64,000 bases of DNA, from positions 186,001 through 250,000 of the forward strand of contig CANXME010001279.1 in assembly GCA_948144175.1 (NCBI GenBank). Reading direction: 5' to 3'. Position 1 is the stretch's first letter; each line of letters opens with the position of its first letter. This DNA is from Closterium sp. NIES-65. Its lineage: Eukaryota; Streptophyta; Zygnematophyceae; Desmidiales; Closteriaceae. Below the pieces are notes generated by a model that did no database searches, was not told the origin of the DNA, and was given only the letters and a program-made list of their open reading frames with translations. Position numbers and translations under genes: made by a program. Positions 43,233 to 53,484 of the stretch are shown here, one piece after another.

Positions 43233-46100
43233 TCAAGAAGTGAGCAAGTGAGGCCAAGTAGGCACAAGACCTAGCATAGTACAGAAGCGCTGATGATCAC
43301 AAGGTGGAAGGGCCTTGGTGAATATATCAGCAGTGTTGGCCTCAGAGGCCACGTAGGTGAGGCGGAGGTGACCACGCTGCTGCAGCTCACCAGCCAGAAA
43401 GTAGCGGAGAGCAATGTGCTTCGTTCTGTGCTCCAGTCTGTGCTCCCGACACAAGGCCAGCATGGCCTTGTTGTCTACGTACAGAACTGGAGGAGAACGA
43501 GGCGGCTCTCCTAGGTCAGTCAGCAGGTAGGTGAGCCAGTGTAGCTCCTGTGCACCCATGGCCCCTGCGTAGATCTCAGCCTCACAGCTGGAGCTGAGAA
43601 CAGAAGACGAGCGGGTAGACCGCCACGAAACAGAGCCGGAGCCAAGGCTGAAGGTGTAACCCTGTGACGACCGCTGCAGAGCCTGGTCGTCAACCCAAGA
43701 AGCGTCTGCGTGACCTGTGAGGACCACTCGACGTCGCCCTCCAAGCACTAGCCCCATGCCCGACGTACTGCACACGTAGCACAACACCCTCTTCACTGCA
43801 GCCATGTGCTCTGGTCGGTGTCTCCCAGGAACAACATAGCGTGCCAAGATGCTAAGAGGGTATGCAAGGTCAGGTCCTGTGCAGGTCATCAGGTACATGA
43901 GGCAGCCAACAAGCTCTGGGTATGGGCCACTCGGCTCTACGGACTCATCCGAAGGCAGAGCTGAGAGCGAGTGGCGAGTAGACAGAGGAGTGGCCTGAGG
44001 CGAGGAGTACGTGAAGCCGAAGCACTGAAGGACCTGCTGCACCATGTGTGACTGAGTCAGGGTAATGGTGCGCTGTGCTCTGTCCCGGGTGATCTGCAAG
44101 CCAAGGTAGCTGCGCAGTTCACCCAGGTCTGTGCACGTGTGTCTCTTCTGCAGCTCGGACTTCACATGGGCAAGTCCAGCAGTGTCAACAATGGCAAAGA
44201 CCAATTCGTTGACGTACACGAGGATGTAGAACGGCGGCAAAGAGGTGTCGGTGCGCAGAAACATCGACGGGTCGGCTGTAGAAGGAGCAAACCCAAGAGC
44301 CGCAAGTGTAGTCCTTAGTGTGTCGTGCCACTCACGGGGTGCCTGGCGGAGACCGTAGACTGGCCGCCGGAGGCTCCACTGGGTACCAGGGGGAAACGAC
44401 CCAGTGAAGCCAGGTGGGCGGCGCAGCCAGATCTCCTCGTGCAGTATGCCCTGCAGGAAAGCTGTGCTGAAGTCAAGAGAGTGAAGCTCGTAGTCGCGCT
44501 GAGCGGCTTTGTGCAGCAGCACCCGAAGAGTGGTCATCTTTGGGGTGGGAGAGAAGGTCTGAAAGTAGTCAACTCCCTGCCGCTGACTAAAGCCTCGAGC
44601 TACGTAACGTGCCTTGAAGACAGGTGGAGAACCCGGCGGCCGCTTCACCCTGAAGATCCACATGCTGCTGACGATGTTCGCCCCAGGTGGGGGAACCTCG
44701 TCAACGTAGGTGCCTGTGGACTTCCACGAACCTTTTTCTGCGTCCATGGCTGACTGCCACTGAGAGGAGTAGGGACCCTCGATCGCCTCAGCGTACGATC
44801 GATGAGTCGGGATGTCTGGTGCATCCGGGTCTCCCTTAGGGGCAATTGGCGTGGACACGAGATGGGGCAAAGCAGCAGCAAAGCACTGGAACTCCTTCTG
44901 CCTGTCCTCAAGGACGTCCGTGCTAAGAGCACACTCACCCTCGACGGACGTAGGACAGACAGACTCAGACCCAGCAACGAGACTAGCAGCGTAGTCTAGA
45001 CGACAGTGAGCAGCGAAGTCGACAAGCTCAGCAACTAGGGCAGACGCAGCAGTGGACTCAAAGGAAGGGTCAGTGACAACAGTAGCCAGGAGACGCATGA
45101 CAGAAGGACTAGCAGCACGAAGAGAGTCAGACTTCGGGTCAGGAAGAGTAGGAAGAGAGGACTCTGGAGGAGACGGCAACGGGACACGCAGAGGAGCAGT
45201 GGAAGGACGCAGCGCCATCTGGTGTGTGCCGGGGACCGCAGGAGGACGCGGACGTGCAGTACGACCACTAGTGCGAGCAGTACGAACAGGCGACGCAGGA
45301 CGAGACGCAGGCTCACGACGCTCAGCAAGACCTCCAGTAGGACCAGTGTAGGGAGAAGGAGCAGGTAGAGGAGAGGCGGGCTGTAACTGTGACTGCGACT
45401 GGACAGGTTGTGGACACTCTAAGGGAGGAGTAGGACCAGTAGAGGGTGGGAGACCAAGAACCTGCTCCAGGAGCGGAACGAAGTACGGCCTCGGCCGCGC
45501 AGCGCCTCCAGAACCAGCAAGGACAGCACCAGTACCCCCAGCGGCAGCACCAGCGCCAGCAGCACCTCCAGCTCCAACAGCGCCAACTCCAGCACCCTTA
45601 GAAGCACTAGCGCCAGTAGCACCGCCAGCGCCAACACCCCCAGCAGCTCCAGCTCCAGCAGCACCAACTCCAGTAGGACCGTTAGCTCCAGCAGCCTCAG
45701 CAGCACCCCCAGACGCACCAGTGCTAGTAGAAACACCAGCGCCAACACCCCCAGCAGCTCCAGCTTCTGCAGCACCAGCACCGCCAGCAGCTCTAGCAGG
45801 ACCAACTCCAGTAGCCCCAGCAGCACCCCCAGTCCCAACAGCTCCAGGACCGCCAGTACGAGCACCTCCGAGACCAGCAGCAACAATACTACCTCCAGCT
45901 CCAGCAGCACGTCTCCAGCGGCGGGCAAACCACTCGCGTAGCTCCTGAGGCAGAGGCGGCTGCACCGAGTGCAGGAGCAGGGGCGGCTGCTCCAAGGGTA
46001 GGCGCCTAGTGGTGCAGGGGCGGCTGCAGCGAGTGCAGGCGCGGGTGAGGCAGGGGCACCGCCGAGTGCGCCAGGGGCGGTACGTGGCGGCTGAGGACAT
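43233..46100 (-). CDS. Copia polyprotein remnant: Gly/Ala linker, RT and RNase H, 955-codon open frame
   Basis: One uninterrupted minus-strand frame. Residues about 55-210 are Gly/Ala repeats (VGAGGATGA-type) after PQELREWFARRW. A Pro/Ser-rich region follows, then the RT N-terminal domain with AEAIEGPYSSQWQSAMDAE, RT proper from about 480 (WIFRVKRPPGSP, GFSQRQGVDYFQTFSPTPK) and RNase H from about 800 (ADASWVDD, SSCEAEIYAG, VDNKAMLALCREHRLEHRTK). The RT active site reads YVNELVFA near residue 628 instead of YVDDLVFA, so both key positions of the Asp pair region are altered and polymerase activity should be lost. gag, protease and integrase are absent. The frame is long but the protein is not an active polyprotein. 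Confidence 0.85.
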   Translation of the reverse strand: MSSAATYRPWRTRRCPCLTRACTRCSRPCTTRRLPLEQPPLLLHSVQPPLPQELREWFARRWRRAAGAGGSIVAAGLGGARTGGPGAVGTGGAAGATGVGPARAAGGAGAAEAGAAGGVGAGVSTSTGASGGAAEAAGANGPTGVGAAGAGAAGGVGAGGATGASASKGAGVGAVGAGGAAGAGAAAGGTGAVLAGSGGAARPRPYFVPLLEQVLGLPPSTGPTPPLECPQPVQSQSQLQPASPLPAPSPYTGPTGGLAERREPASRPASPVRTARTSGRTARPRPPAVPGTHQMALRPSTAPLRVPLPSPPESSLPTLPDPKSDSLRAASPSVMRLLATVVTDPSFESTAASALVAELVDFAAHCRLDYAASLVAGSESVCPTSVEGECALSTDVLEDRQKEFQCFAAALPHLVSTPIAPKGDPDAPDIPTHRSYAEAIEGPYSSQWQSAMDAEKGSWKSTGTYVDEVPPPGANIVSSMWIFRVKRPPGSPPVFKARYVARGFSQRQGVDYFQTFSPTPKMTTLRVLLHKAAQRDYELHSLDFSTAFLQGILHEEIWLRRPPGFTGSFPPGTQWSLRRPVYGLRQAPREWHDTLRTTLAALGFAPSTADPSMFLRTDTSLPPFYILVYVNELVFAIVDTAGLAHVKSELQKRHTCTDLGELRSYLGLQITRDRAQRTITLTQSHMVQQVLQCFGFTYSSPQATPLSTRHSLSALPSDESVEPSGPYPELVGCLMYLMTCTGPDLAYPLSILARYVVPGRHRPEHMAAVKRVLCYVCSTSGMGLVLGGRRRVVLTGHADASWVDDQALQRSSQGYTFSLGSGSVSWRSTRSSSVLSSSCEAEIYAGAMGAQELHWLTYLLTDLGEPPRSPPVLYVDNKAMLALCREHRLEHRTKHIALRYFLAGELQQRGHLRLTYVASEANTADIFTKALPPCDHQRFCTMLGLVPTWPHLLTS

Positions 46101-46138
46101 CGTCGCAGGCGCCAGGGGCGGTTTCGCGGTGGCTCAAG

Positions 46139-46405
46139 GCACCGTCGCGCACCACGGGGCCCGTGACGGGCAGTTTAGGGCACCGTCACATGCCACGGGG
46201 CGCACGACGAGCAGGGCACCGTCGCGTGCCACGGGGCGCGTGACGGGCAGGGCACCGTTGCGTGCCACGGGGCGCACGACGGGCAGGTTTAGGGCACCGT
46301 CGTGTGCCACGGGGCGCACGACAGGCAGGGTACCGTCGCGTGCCACGGGGCGCACGACGGGCAGGGCACCGTCGCGTGCCACGGGGCGCGCGACGGGCAG
46401 AGAAG
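46139..46405 (-). repeat. 36/42-bp tandem repeat leader of the minus-strand copia element
   Basis: Seven units anchored on caccgtc at 46140, 46181, 46217, 46253, 46295, 46331 and 46367. Two units carry a 6-bp extension. Lies between the 5' LTR and the open frame. Confidence 0.9.
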
Positions 46406-46533
46406 ATGTCACTCGCCACCCGGGGGCGGGACAGGACGAAAATCACCACGCGCCCGAGGCGCGCGACCGGAAAAAACAGCAGCGGAAGCATAAGGTGGGC
46501 CCACAGGCCAGGACGTAACTCGATCTAATGCCA

Positions 46534-46776
46534 TGTTGAGTTACTAAGTAAGAGTAAGCTTAGGTTTTAGGTAGGGCCTAGGCTAAGTAGCCTAGGCCAA
46601 GGGGAAGTCGAGAAGGTTGTGCCTAGGTGAGAGACGAGAATGGGAAAAAGGGTTGATGTTCACTATCGCACTAGGGTACATATAGTAAACAGAGCATGCA
46701 AAGAAGGTGCACCACCAACAGTTTATAATAGCTACACGAAACTATATCTACAGGCAATTACATATAAATTCTAACA
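46534..46776 (-). repeat. 5' LTR of the minus-strand copia element
   Basis: 243 bp. On the minus strand it starts TGTTAGAATTTATATG at 46776 and ends ...ACTCAACA at 46534, next to the primer-binding-like site. Confidence 0.8.
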
Positions 46777-48527
46777 GCTTGAACCTTCGCCTTACTTTAA
46801 TAGCCACTTATCTCCCTGCAGACAAAGCCGAAAAGAGAGCCTTCATCAGATTAGTGCTTGGTCCGGTTATCAACCACATTCAGCCAGACGCTCACCTGCT
46901 CATCCTAGGAGATCTAAATACCATTGAAAATCCATTGCTCGACAAGACCTCTCGACATGGATCAACAAGAGAGAATGACTTCCTCTATCATCACTGCAAA
47001 TATTTCGCTATCTCAGATGCTTTCCGCTTCCTTCACCTGAGCGATCGTGAATTTACCTTCTATTCGCAGGCACATCAGGAGAGCACACGGATTGATCGGG
47101 CTCTGGTTTCTCAATCCCTGCTCCCGAGCCTGGTGTTGGCTGAGCATGTTTCACCGAATGAGCAAGTCTCCGACCATGGTTTTGCCATTCGAGTAATCTT
47201 CAAGCTTAAATCGCAGTTGAAGCTGGGACCGGGTGTTTGGCGTCTTCACCCTTCCCTGTTGGGGAGACCGGGGGCTAAAAGGAAAATCGAGGAGGTGGAG
47301 CGGTTGGTCACGCAGAATGGAGGGGGTTTTGCGTCTCTCATCTCTCGCCTGAGCACCAGTCTGTGATCATATGCAAAAGAGGAAAGTAATAGAATAAGGG
47401 CGACCATCAACCATCTCACTACAACGGTGGCTGTATTGCGTCAGGAGTTCATGCAGAACCCCAAGGACCAAGTTCTGAAAGAACGGCTGGGAAGACGGGA
47501 GCAACAGCTTGAGGAATATTTTGCATGTCGGCAAGAAACGATGCATACAATGGCTGGGATGGAGCTAGCGTTGTCAAGGGAAGTTCCCTCGCCACATCTG
47601 CTAGCACGCATAAAGACACGGAAGGTCAAAACGCAGATAGCAGAGGTAGCGGTACCAGGAGGGGTGGTGACGGAACCAAAGGGAATTCTGGAAGCAGCTG
47701 CAGGGTACTTCCGTAGCCTCTTTGGGGAGGATAAACAGACGGTGTCTTCAAACTGGAGTCCAGCGGCTGGGAAGAAGCTGTTGTATTCGGATGTGGAGAG
47801 TCTACAGGCGGATTGGTCGGAAAAGGAAGTTAGGCAAGCGCTGAAGGAAATGGCGAGTAATAAGACGCCGGGGAAAGATGGCTTACCGAAGGAGGTGTTC
47901 GATTTGCACTGGGACAGGCTAGGGAAACATGTCATGGGGTTGGCTCAAGGCTTTGCTCTCACCTCTACGCTCCCGACCAGCGTGAAGGATGCGGTGACGA
48001 TACTCCTCCACAAGAAAGGAGCAAAGGATCAGTTGGACAACTATCGTCCTATCACACTCCTGAACATCAGCTACAAGGTGTAGGCACGAGTCTTGGCGAG
48101 CAGAATCAAAAAAGTTCTTCACAGGGTGATCTCACCGGAGCAGTTCGGCTTTATTCCGGGGCGACGAATGTCAGATGCAGTGGGGCTGGTTGCTGATATC
48201 ATCGATGCGGCCAAGAATGGGAGAGAAGACTGGTATATGCTGTTGGTTGATTTTAAGAAGGGGTTCGACTCGGTGTCCCGTGACTTTATTTTTTACGTGA
48301 TGGGGAAAATGGGATTCCCGGCTCGGTTCATTGGTTGGGTGAGGGGCCTGCACACAAACACGCGGACGAACTTGTTAATCAACGGCTGGATGGGAGATGC
48401 AGTGGAGGTGGTTTCAGGAGTGAGACAGGGTTGCCCCTTAGCACCCTACCTCTTCCTCTGTACGGTGGAGCCTCTGGCGCAGAAAGTGATAAAGCGGAAG
48501 ATTGGAATCTCGCTCACCAGCTGCGTT
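46777..48527 (+). pseudogene. LINE ORF2 part 2: endonuclease and RT fingers/palm
   Basis: Continues the endonuclease with LIATYLPADKAEKRAF, LLILGDLNTIENP (catalytic GDLN), STRIDRALVSQ and SDHGFA. After a stop near 47364 it runs through a linker to RT: NKTPGKDGLPKEVF, NYRPITLLNISYKV, a TAG at 48081, FGFIPGRRMSDAV, LLVDFKKGFDSVSRDF (palm Asp kept), VRQGCPLAPYLFLC. Broken by the second copia insertion after LTSC. Confidence 0.9.
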
Positions 48528-49836
48528 TGTCAGAATGTTATTATTGTCTAGCCTGCAGTGGGGTACTCTATAGCGAGTACAACCCAATTAGGGTTTCCTA
48601 TATGTATGCCAACTACTGCTAGTGCAATCTCCTCCTTCTGACATGCTATCAGAGCAGGTCGACCCCCTTGGGTCGATCCTGTAGGTGGGCCCACCACCTA
48701 ATGCTTCCGTTGCTTTACTTCCTGTCGTGCGCCTCGCGGTTGGGGTTTCTCATCCCGCCGCGCGGTTGGGGTTTCTCATCCCGCCGCGCGCCGCCCGCCG
48801 TGCGCCCCGAGGCGCGCGGCGGTTTTCTCCCCCCGTCGCCCGCCGAAGCGCCCCCGGGGACCCGCGCGTCGCCCCCGTCGCCCGCGCGCGGCCCGTACTA
48901 CACGAGCGCGGCCTGTATGGGCTGCGCCAGGCCCACGCACGGCCTGTTCTGCACGCGCGCGACCCGTACGGGCTGCGCCAGGCCCGCGCGCGGCCCATAC
49001 GGCCTGCGCCAGGCCCGCGCGCGCCCCAGACCGCCCGCGCGCGGTTCGTATGGGCTGCGCCTGGCCCGCGGGCGCCCTGTCTCCTCTCCCCCTGAGCCGC
49101 ACGCCGTCCCTCGCGCTTCTAACGGCGCCCCACCCCTGCTGTTGCCCGTGCTCCTCTATTAGGGTTTGGGGGTGGAGGGTATGGGGGTGCCGTGTGTGTG
49201 AGCCGTCCCCTGCTCCTCCTCCTCCTCTGTCTCCCGCTACTGCAGCTGCCGCTAAGGGGGGTGGATGTGTTGGAGCCGTCGGATGGTACAAGGGGGGTGA
49301 CGTGGGAGTGGAGCTAGGGGTGCAGCAGGGGGTGTGTGGAAAGGAGGTGGGACTGTTTGGGGAGGTTGTGTGGAGGCTGCCGTCGTGTCGCCTTCAGCGC
49401 CAGTAGTCCGGAGCCGTCGTGCTCTCGGTAGCCCAAAGAGCCTGCTATGCCTGTCGCCCGTGGGTCCGTTGCTCTTGCTGCTCCTCGTAGCCGCCGAGCC
49501 TGTTACTCCTGTAGTCCGGTGCCCTCGTGCGCTCGGTAGCCACTGTGTGCGCGCTCCTGTTACCCGTGTGACTGCAGCTTCAGCCGTCGTCTCCCATCTT
49601 CTCTGAGATCGCCTCTAGCTTTGCTTATAATTGTGAACTATTCCTATGCCTGCTCATTGTACTGATTACACCCCACTTTGGCTATGGGGGTGTGTCAGAA
49701 TGTTATTATTGTCTAGCATGCAATGGGGTACTCTATAGCGAGTACAACCCAATTAGGGTTTCCTATATGTATGTCAACTGCTGCTAGTGCAATCTCCTCC
49801 TTTGCTCATTACTGTTTCACACTTCTCATTCTGACA
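48528..49836 (+). mobile_element. Short non-autonomous copia element, nested in the LINE
   Basis: LTRs 48528-48643 (116 bp) and 49693-49836 (144 bp; the left copy lacks about 28 bp near its 3' end). A primer site tgctatcagagcagg follows the left LTR and a polypurine tract ctatgggggtg precedes the right LTR. A perfect 5-bp target duplication GCGTT lies at 48523-48527 and 49837-49841. The interior is about 1.05 kb of GC-rich repeats with no gag or pol motif, so it needs proteins from other elements. Confidence 0.92.
48740..49070 (+). repeat. GC-rich tandem repeats inside the short copia element
   Basis: Units built from gggctgcgccaggcccgcgc and relatives. It occupies the same position, between primer site and the place of gag, as the repeat leaders of the larger copia elements. 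Confidence 0.75.
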
Positions 49837-49841
49837 GCGTT

Positions 49842-50915
49842 GGTTAGAGGCTGGGCTATACTGGCTACGCAGATGACACGACCCTCCTACTGCAAGGAAG
49901 ACAACAAATTGGGAAGGCGGAGGAGGTGTTAGAGGAGTTTAAAAATATCTCGGGATTAGAGACAAACAAGGGGAAGTCAGTGGTGATGCCTTTGGGAGCC
50001 AATATGGGGAAGAAGACTTGGCGTACTGATGGGTTCCGTTGGGCTGACGCTAACGAAGCTGAGAGACTCCTCGGGGTGTGGGTCACGCCGAACGGAAGCT
50101 GTTAGCCGATGTGGGATAAGGCGCTGCAGAAAATTGATGGGAAGATGTCGCTGTGGCAGCCACAATTTCTCCCAATTAAGGCCCGGACAGCGGTGATGGA
50201 CGGGTACATACTGCCGATTGCATGGTCCCAGGCTCAGGTTTACCCGCCGCCTGCGCAAACCTGGAGAGAGATCACGAAAATGACGCAGAACTTCATGTCA
50301 GCGAACAAGGTCTCGTCTGAGAAATGCTTCAATCTCTGGAGCAAGGAACTCTTGTTCACACCGGTACTAGAAGGTGGAGTGGGGGCGAAGAATCCAAAAG
50401 CGATGCTTACCTGCTTGACGGCCAGGAGGATTGGGCTGATACTCACGGAGACAGATCAATTAAAGCGAGAACTGATGCGTCAGGTGGCTGACCTGCCAAG
50501 GGGACTGGAAACATTCATGGCACATGAGAAGCTGTTGAAGACATGGAAGGGGAAAAGCCAGCGCTGGAAGCTAGCATGCGCAAATTTCATGCGGTCCCCG
50601 CTGGCGGTAACCACGGAGGAGCGAGAGGTTAAGGAGCTATTGCTGGAGAGGATCACGTTTAACAGACATATTCTCCTGAAAGGGACCACGCCAGTAGGAG
50701 GGCAGAAAGCGGCGAAAGGGCTTCTGAGCGTCAGACTTGGAGATCTTGTCGGGAGAGATGCGGAAGGGAAAGGGGTGCTGAAGAGTCTGAAAACCCTAGA
50801 GAGAGAGCTGCAGGGGAAGGACTCGGCAAACCTTGCGCTCAAGGCTTTTGCGGCTGCGCCAGAATCGTGGAAGAACCGGCTCATCTCGGCTGATCTTCCG
50901 AACATGAGCTTTGCG
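49842..50915 (+). pseudogene. LINE ORF2 part 3: RT active site and thumb
   Basis: Resumes after the second insertion with LGYTGYADDTTLLLQG, the intact RT catalytic YADD box, followed by SGLETNKGKSVVMPLG and LLGVWVTPNG, typical LINE RT motifs. Stops at about 49847 and 50103. From 50109 the frame is open (KMSLWQPQFLPIKARTAVMD) to the third copia insertion after LPNMSF. Confidence 0.9.
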
Positions 50916-51048
50916 TGTCAGAACATGATAGCTTATACATTTGTGTAGGCTGTAGTGGGGTAGCCCATAAGGGGTACAACCCAATAAGGGTTAGTACTTG
51001 TACCCAACTGTTTCATAGTTCAATCATTCCCTCGTTTTAACTTTCACA
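50916..51048 (+). repeat. Left LTR of copia element D
   Basis: TGTCAGAACATG...TTTCACA. Carries the hairpin core GTAGCCCATAAGGGGTAC and AACCCAATAAGGGTT. Confidence 0.93.
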
Positions 51049-51169
51049 TGGTATAGAGTTGGTTCCCTCGTGGGAACTGTTCCTAGGGCCCACCGACCTT
51101 TTTTTCCTGCCCGGAGCCCGCTTGGCCCCTGCCCGAGTCGCGCCACGTGTCGTTCCCCCTCTAGCGGCC

Positions 51170-51800
51170 TCTAGCGGCCCCTTTTACGGCCCCTAACGGC
51201 CCCGTCGCGCCGCCCTTGCGGCCCCGTCGCAGCGCCCTTGCGGTCCCGTCGCGCCGCCCTTGCGGCCCCGTCGCGCCCCCCTTTCAGCGGCCCCGTCGCC
51301 ACCCCTTCCTGCGGCCCCGTTGCCGCCCTTTCAGCGGCCCCGGCGACGCCCTTTCAGCGGCCCCGTCGCCCTCCCTTTCAGCGGCCCCTTCGCCGCCCTT
51401 TCAGCGGCCCCGTCGCCGCCCTCCCTTTCAGCGACCCGTCGCCCGCCCTTCTGCGGCCCCATCGCCGCCCTGCAGCGGCCCCGTCGCCCACCCCTTCTGC
51501 GGCCCAGTCGCCGCCCTTTCAGCGGTCCGTCGCCGCCCTTTCAGCGGCCCATTGCTGCCCTTTCAGCGGCCCCGTTGCCGCCCTTCCACGGCCCCGTTGC
51601 CGCTCAGCCGCCCAGCGCCCGAGCCGCCGAGCAGCCCAGCCGCCGAGCAGCCGAACCGCCGAGCAGCCGAGCCGCCCGACAGCCGAGCCGCCGAGCCGCC
51701 CGACCACCGAGCCGCCCTGCAGCCGAGCCGCCCGACTGCCGAGCCGCCCTGCAGCCGAGCCGCCGAGCCGCATCGCAGCCGAGGCACTGCCGCCCGTCGG
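51170..51800 (+). repeat. GC-rich tandem leader of copia element D
   Basis: First block of cggccccgtcgccgccctttcag-type units (about 23-26 bp; shown to 20 by cggccccgtcgccgcccttt), then a second block of gagccgccgagc units from 51600. Lies between primer site and gag. Confidence 0.85.
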
Positions 51801-51894
51801 CCTGCCCGGGACCGCCCCACTTGCCTCGTAAGAGCAGCGTTTCTGCCACTGCACTGCCCTGCCCCAGTGTAATCACTGCCTATCTATTGCTGTC

Positions 51895-53484
51895 ATGGCC
51901 TCCCCTAGTGTTCTCACCTTTGACGCTGAGGGTCGGGCAGTTGACTTTGAGGTCTGGGTAGATGATCTGCAGCTTTTCCTACATTGCAATAGGGCAGACG
52001 GTCTCTCCCTGTTTGACCTCACTTCTGGTGCCTCTCCTGCCCCTGCTGCTGATTCTGACGCCACTGTTTGCTTACAGTGGGCCACGCGCGATGCTGCTGC
52101 TCGCTTTGCTGTGCACCGCCACTTACCGACCACTGAGCGTGCACATTTTAGCCAGTACAGGAGTGCTCAGACCTTGTACGACGCTGTAGTTGCGCGCTAC
52201 TCTTCCTCTGCCACTGTTGCACTGAGCCGCCTCATGCTACCGTACCTCTTCCCTGACCTTGCTGCCTTTCCCACAGTCGCTGACCTCATTACGCACCTCC
52301 GCACAAGTGACACTCGCTACCGCGCTGCGCTTCCTGCTGAGTTCTACGCCAAGAACCCCCCCCCCCCCCCCCCAATGTACATCACCCTCTACTACATAGT
52401 CACCCGGCTCCCTGACTCTCTCCGCGTAGTCAGGGACCACTTCCTCTCAGTTTGCCCCACCACTCTCACCGTTGACCTCCTCGAGAAGGCCCTCCTAGCG
52501 GCACAGAAGAGCATAGTCGCTTTAGGAGCCTCTCGTAGTGACCCTCGCACCCCCGTCTTTGAGGGGTGTTCTCCCTCCCCCCTCTTGCCCTCTGTTGCCT
52601 CTGCTGCTGCGGCCGACCTCGTTGGTTTCGAGTCGGTTGGCGCTGCGTCTGCCCCGAGCGGGAAACGCCACACCGGCAAGGGCGAGGGGGGCAAGGGCAC
52701 TGGAGGGACTGGAGGGGGCGGTGGAGGTGGTGGTGGAGGCAGTGGAGGGAGTGGGGGTGGTGGTGGGAGTGGTGCCGGGGGTGGCGGCGGCGGCTGCAGC
52801 AGTGGAGGCGGCGGAGGCGGTGGAGGTGGCGGAGGGAGCGGAGGCGGCGGAGGTGGCGGAGGAGGCGGAGGTGGAGGAGGCGGCGGAGGCGGCGGCGGCG
52901 GTGGAGCAGGTCGCGACTCTGCGCAGAGGAGTGGCTCAGGTGGTGGTCCGCGCCAGCAGCAGCGGAGTGGTGTGACCTTGTCCCCTCAACAACTACGTGA
53001 GTGGTACACTGCGCGTCAGCGCGGTGGGGTTTTTGGTCCCTGCACTTACGTCCTCCGTACCGGCAACCGAGCTAGTGAGCAGTGCGGAGGCCCGCACTCC
53101 ACCCAGCGCTGCTTCAGTTGCCTGACGGACGCGTGGCGTCGCCAACTCCCTGAGGCGTCAGAGATCCCTCACTGGGGAGATCTGTCTAGGGCGGGGGTTG
53201 CTATCTTTGATCTTGATTTTGATGCTTTTCTTGCTGCCATGTATGCTGTTCATACTAGTGTTGCGGGTGACTGTTACCTGTGTGTACCGCCTGACCCAGG
53301 CATTGAGGCCACTGCTCTAAGTGCTGGTGAGACTGCTGCTCTAGGTGCTAGTGCGTCTGCTGCCCCAGGTGCCAGTGCGTCTGCTGCCCCAGGTGCTGGT
53401 GAGTGTGCTCTCTCAGGTACTACGACGGCTCAGGCCTTCCACACCTTCACCCTTGACTCGGGTGCGTCCCGCTCCTTCTTTTAG
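51895..53484 (+). CDS. Copia D gag with protease start, 529 codons
   Basis: Intact frame opening MASPSVLTFDAEGRAVDFEV. The capsid-like domain occupies about residues 1-230 (YLFPDLAAFPTVADLITHLR, VRDHFLSVCPTTLTVDLLEK). A nearly pure Gly linker follows (about 265-345). Next is an extended zinc-knuckle-like block near 385-410 with pattern C-x13-C-x3-H-x4-C (CTYVLRTGNR...CGGPHSTQRCF). The protease begins with TLDSGASRSFF, the aspartic active site, where an extra base creates TAG at 53482. Gag packages the element RNA into cytoplasmic particles. In active copia elements protease would be fused in the same frame. Confidence 0.88.
   Translation: MASPSVLTFDAEGRAVDFEVWVDDLQLFLHCNRADGLSLFDLTSGASPAPAADSDATVCLQWATRDAAARFAVHRHLPTTERAHFSQYRSAQTLYDAVVARYSSSATVALSRLMLPYLFPDLAAFPTVADLITHLRTSDTRYRAALPAEFYAKNPPPPPPMYITLYYIVTRLPDSLRVVRDHFLSVCPTTLTVDLLEKALLAAQKSIVALGASRSDPRTPVFEGCSPSPLLPSVASAAAADLVGFESVGAASAPSGKRHTGKGEGGKGTGGTGGGGGGGGGGSGGSGGGGGSGAGGGGGGCSSGGGGGGGGGGGSGGGGGGGGGGGGGGGGGGGGGGAGRDSAQRSGSGGGPRQQQRSGVTLSPQQLREWYTARQRGGVFGPCTYVLRTGNRASEQCGGPHSTQRCFSCLTDAWRRQLPEASEIPHWGDLSRAGVAIFDLDFDAFLAAMYAVHTSVAGDCYLCVPPDPGIEATALSAGETAALGASASAAPGASASAAPGAGECALSGTTTAQAFHTFTLDSGASRSFF

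Larger units (their letters stand above)
42623..46776 (-). mobile_element. Ty1/copia element on the minus strand, nested in the LINE
   Basis: LTRs at about 42623-42865 and 46534-46776 are clearly related but strongly diverged, so this is an old insertion. A minus-strand primer-site-like TGGCATTAGATCG follows the 5' LTR. The target duplication is imperfect (gttta versus gcttg). gag, protease and integrase are missing. What remains is a repeat leader, a Gly/Ala linker and RT/RNase H. Confidence 0.85.
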
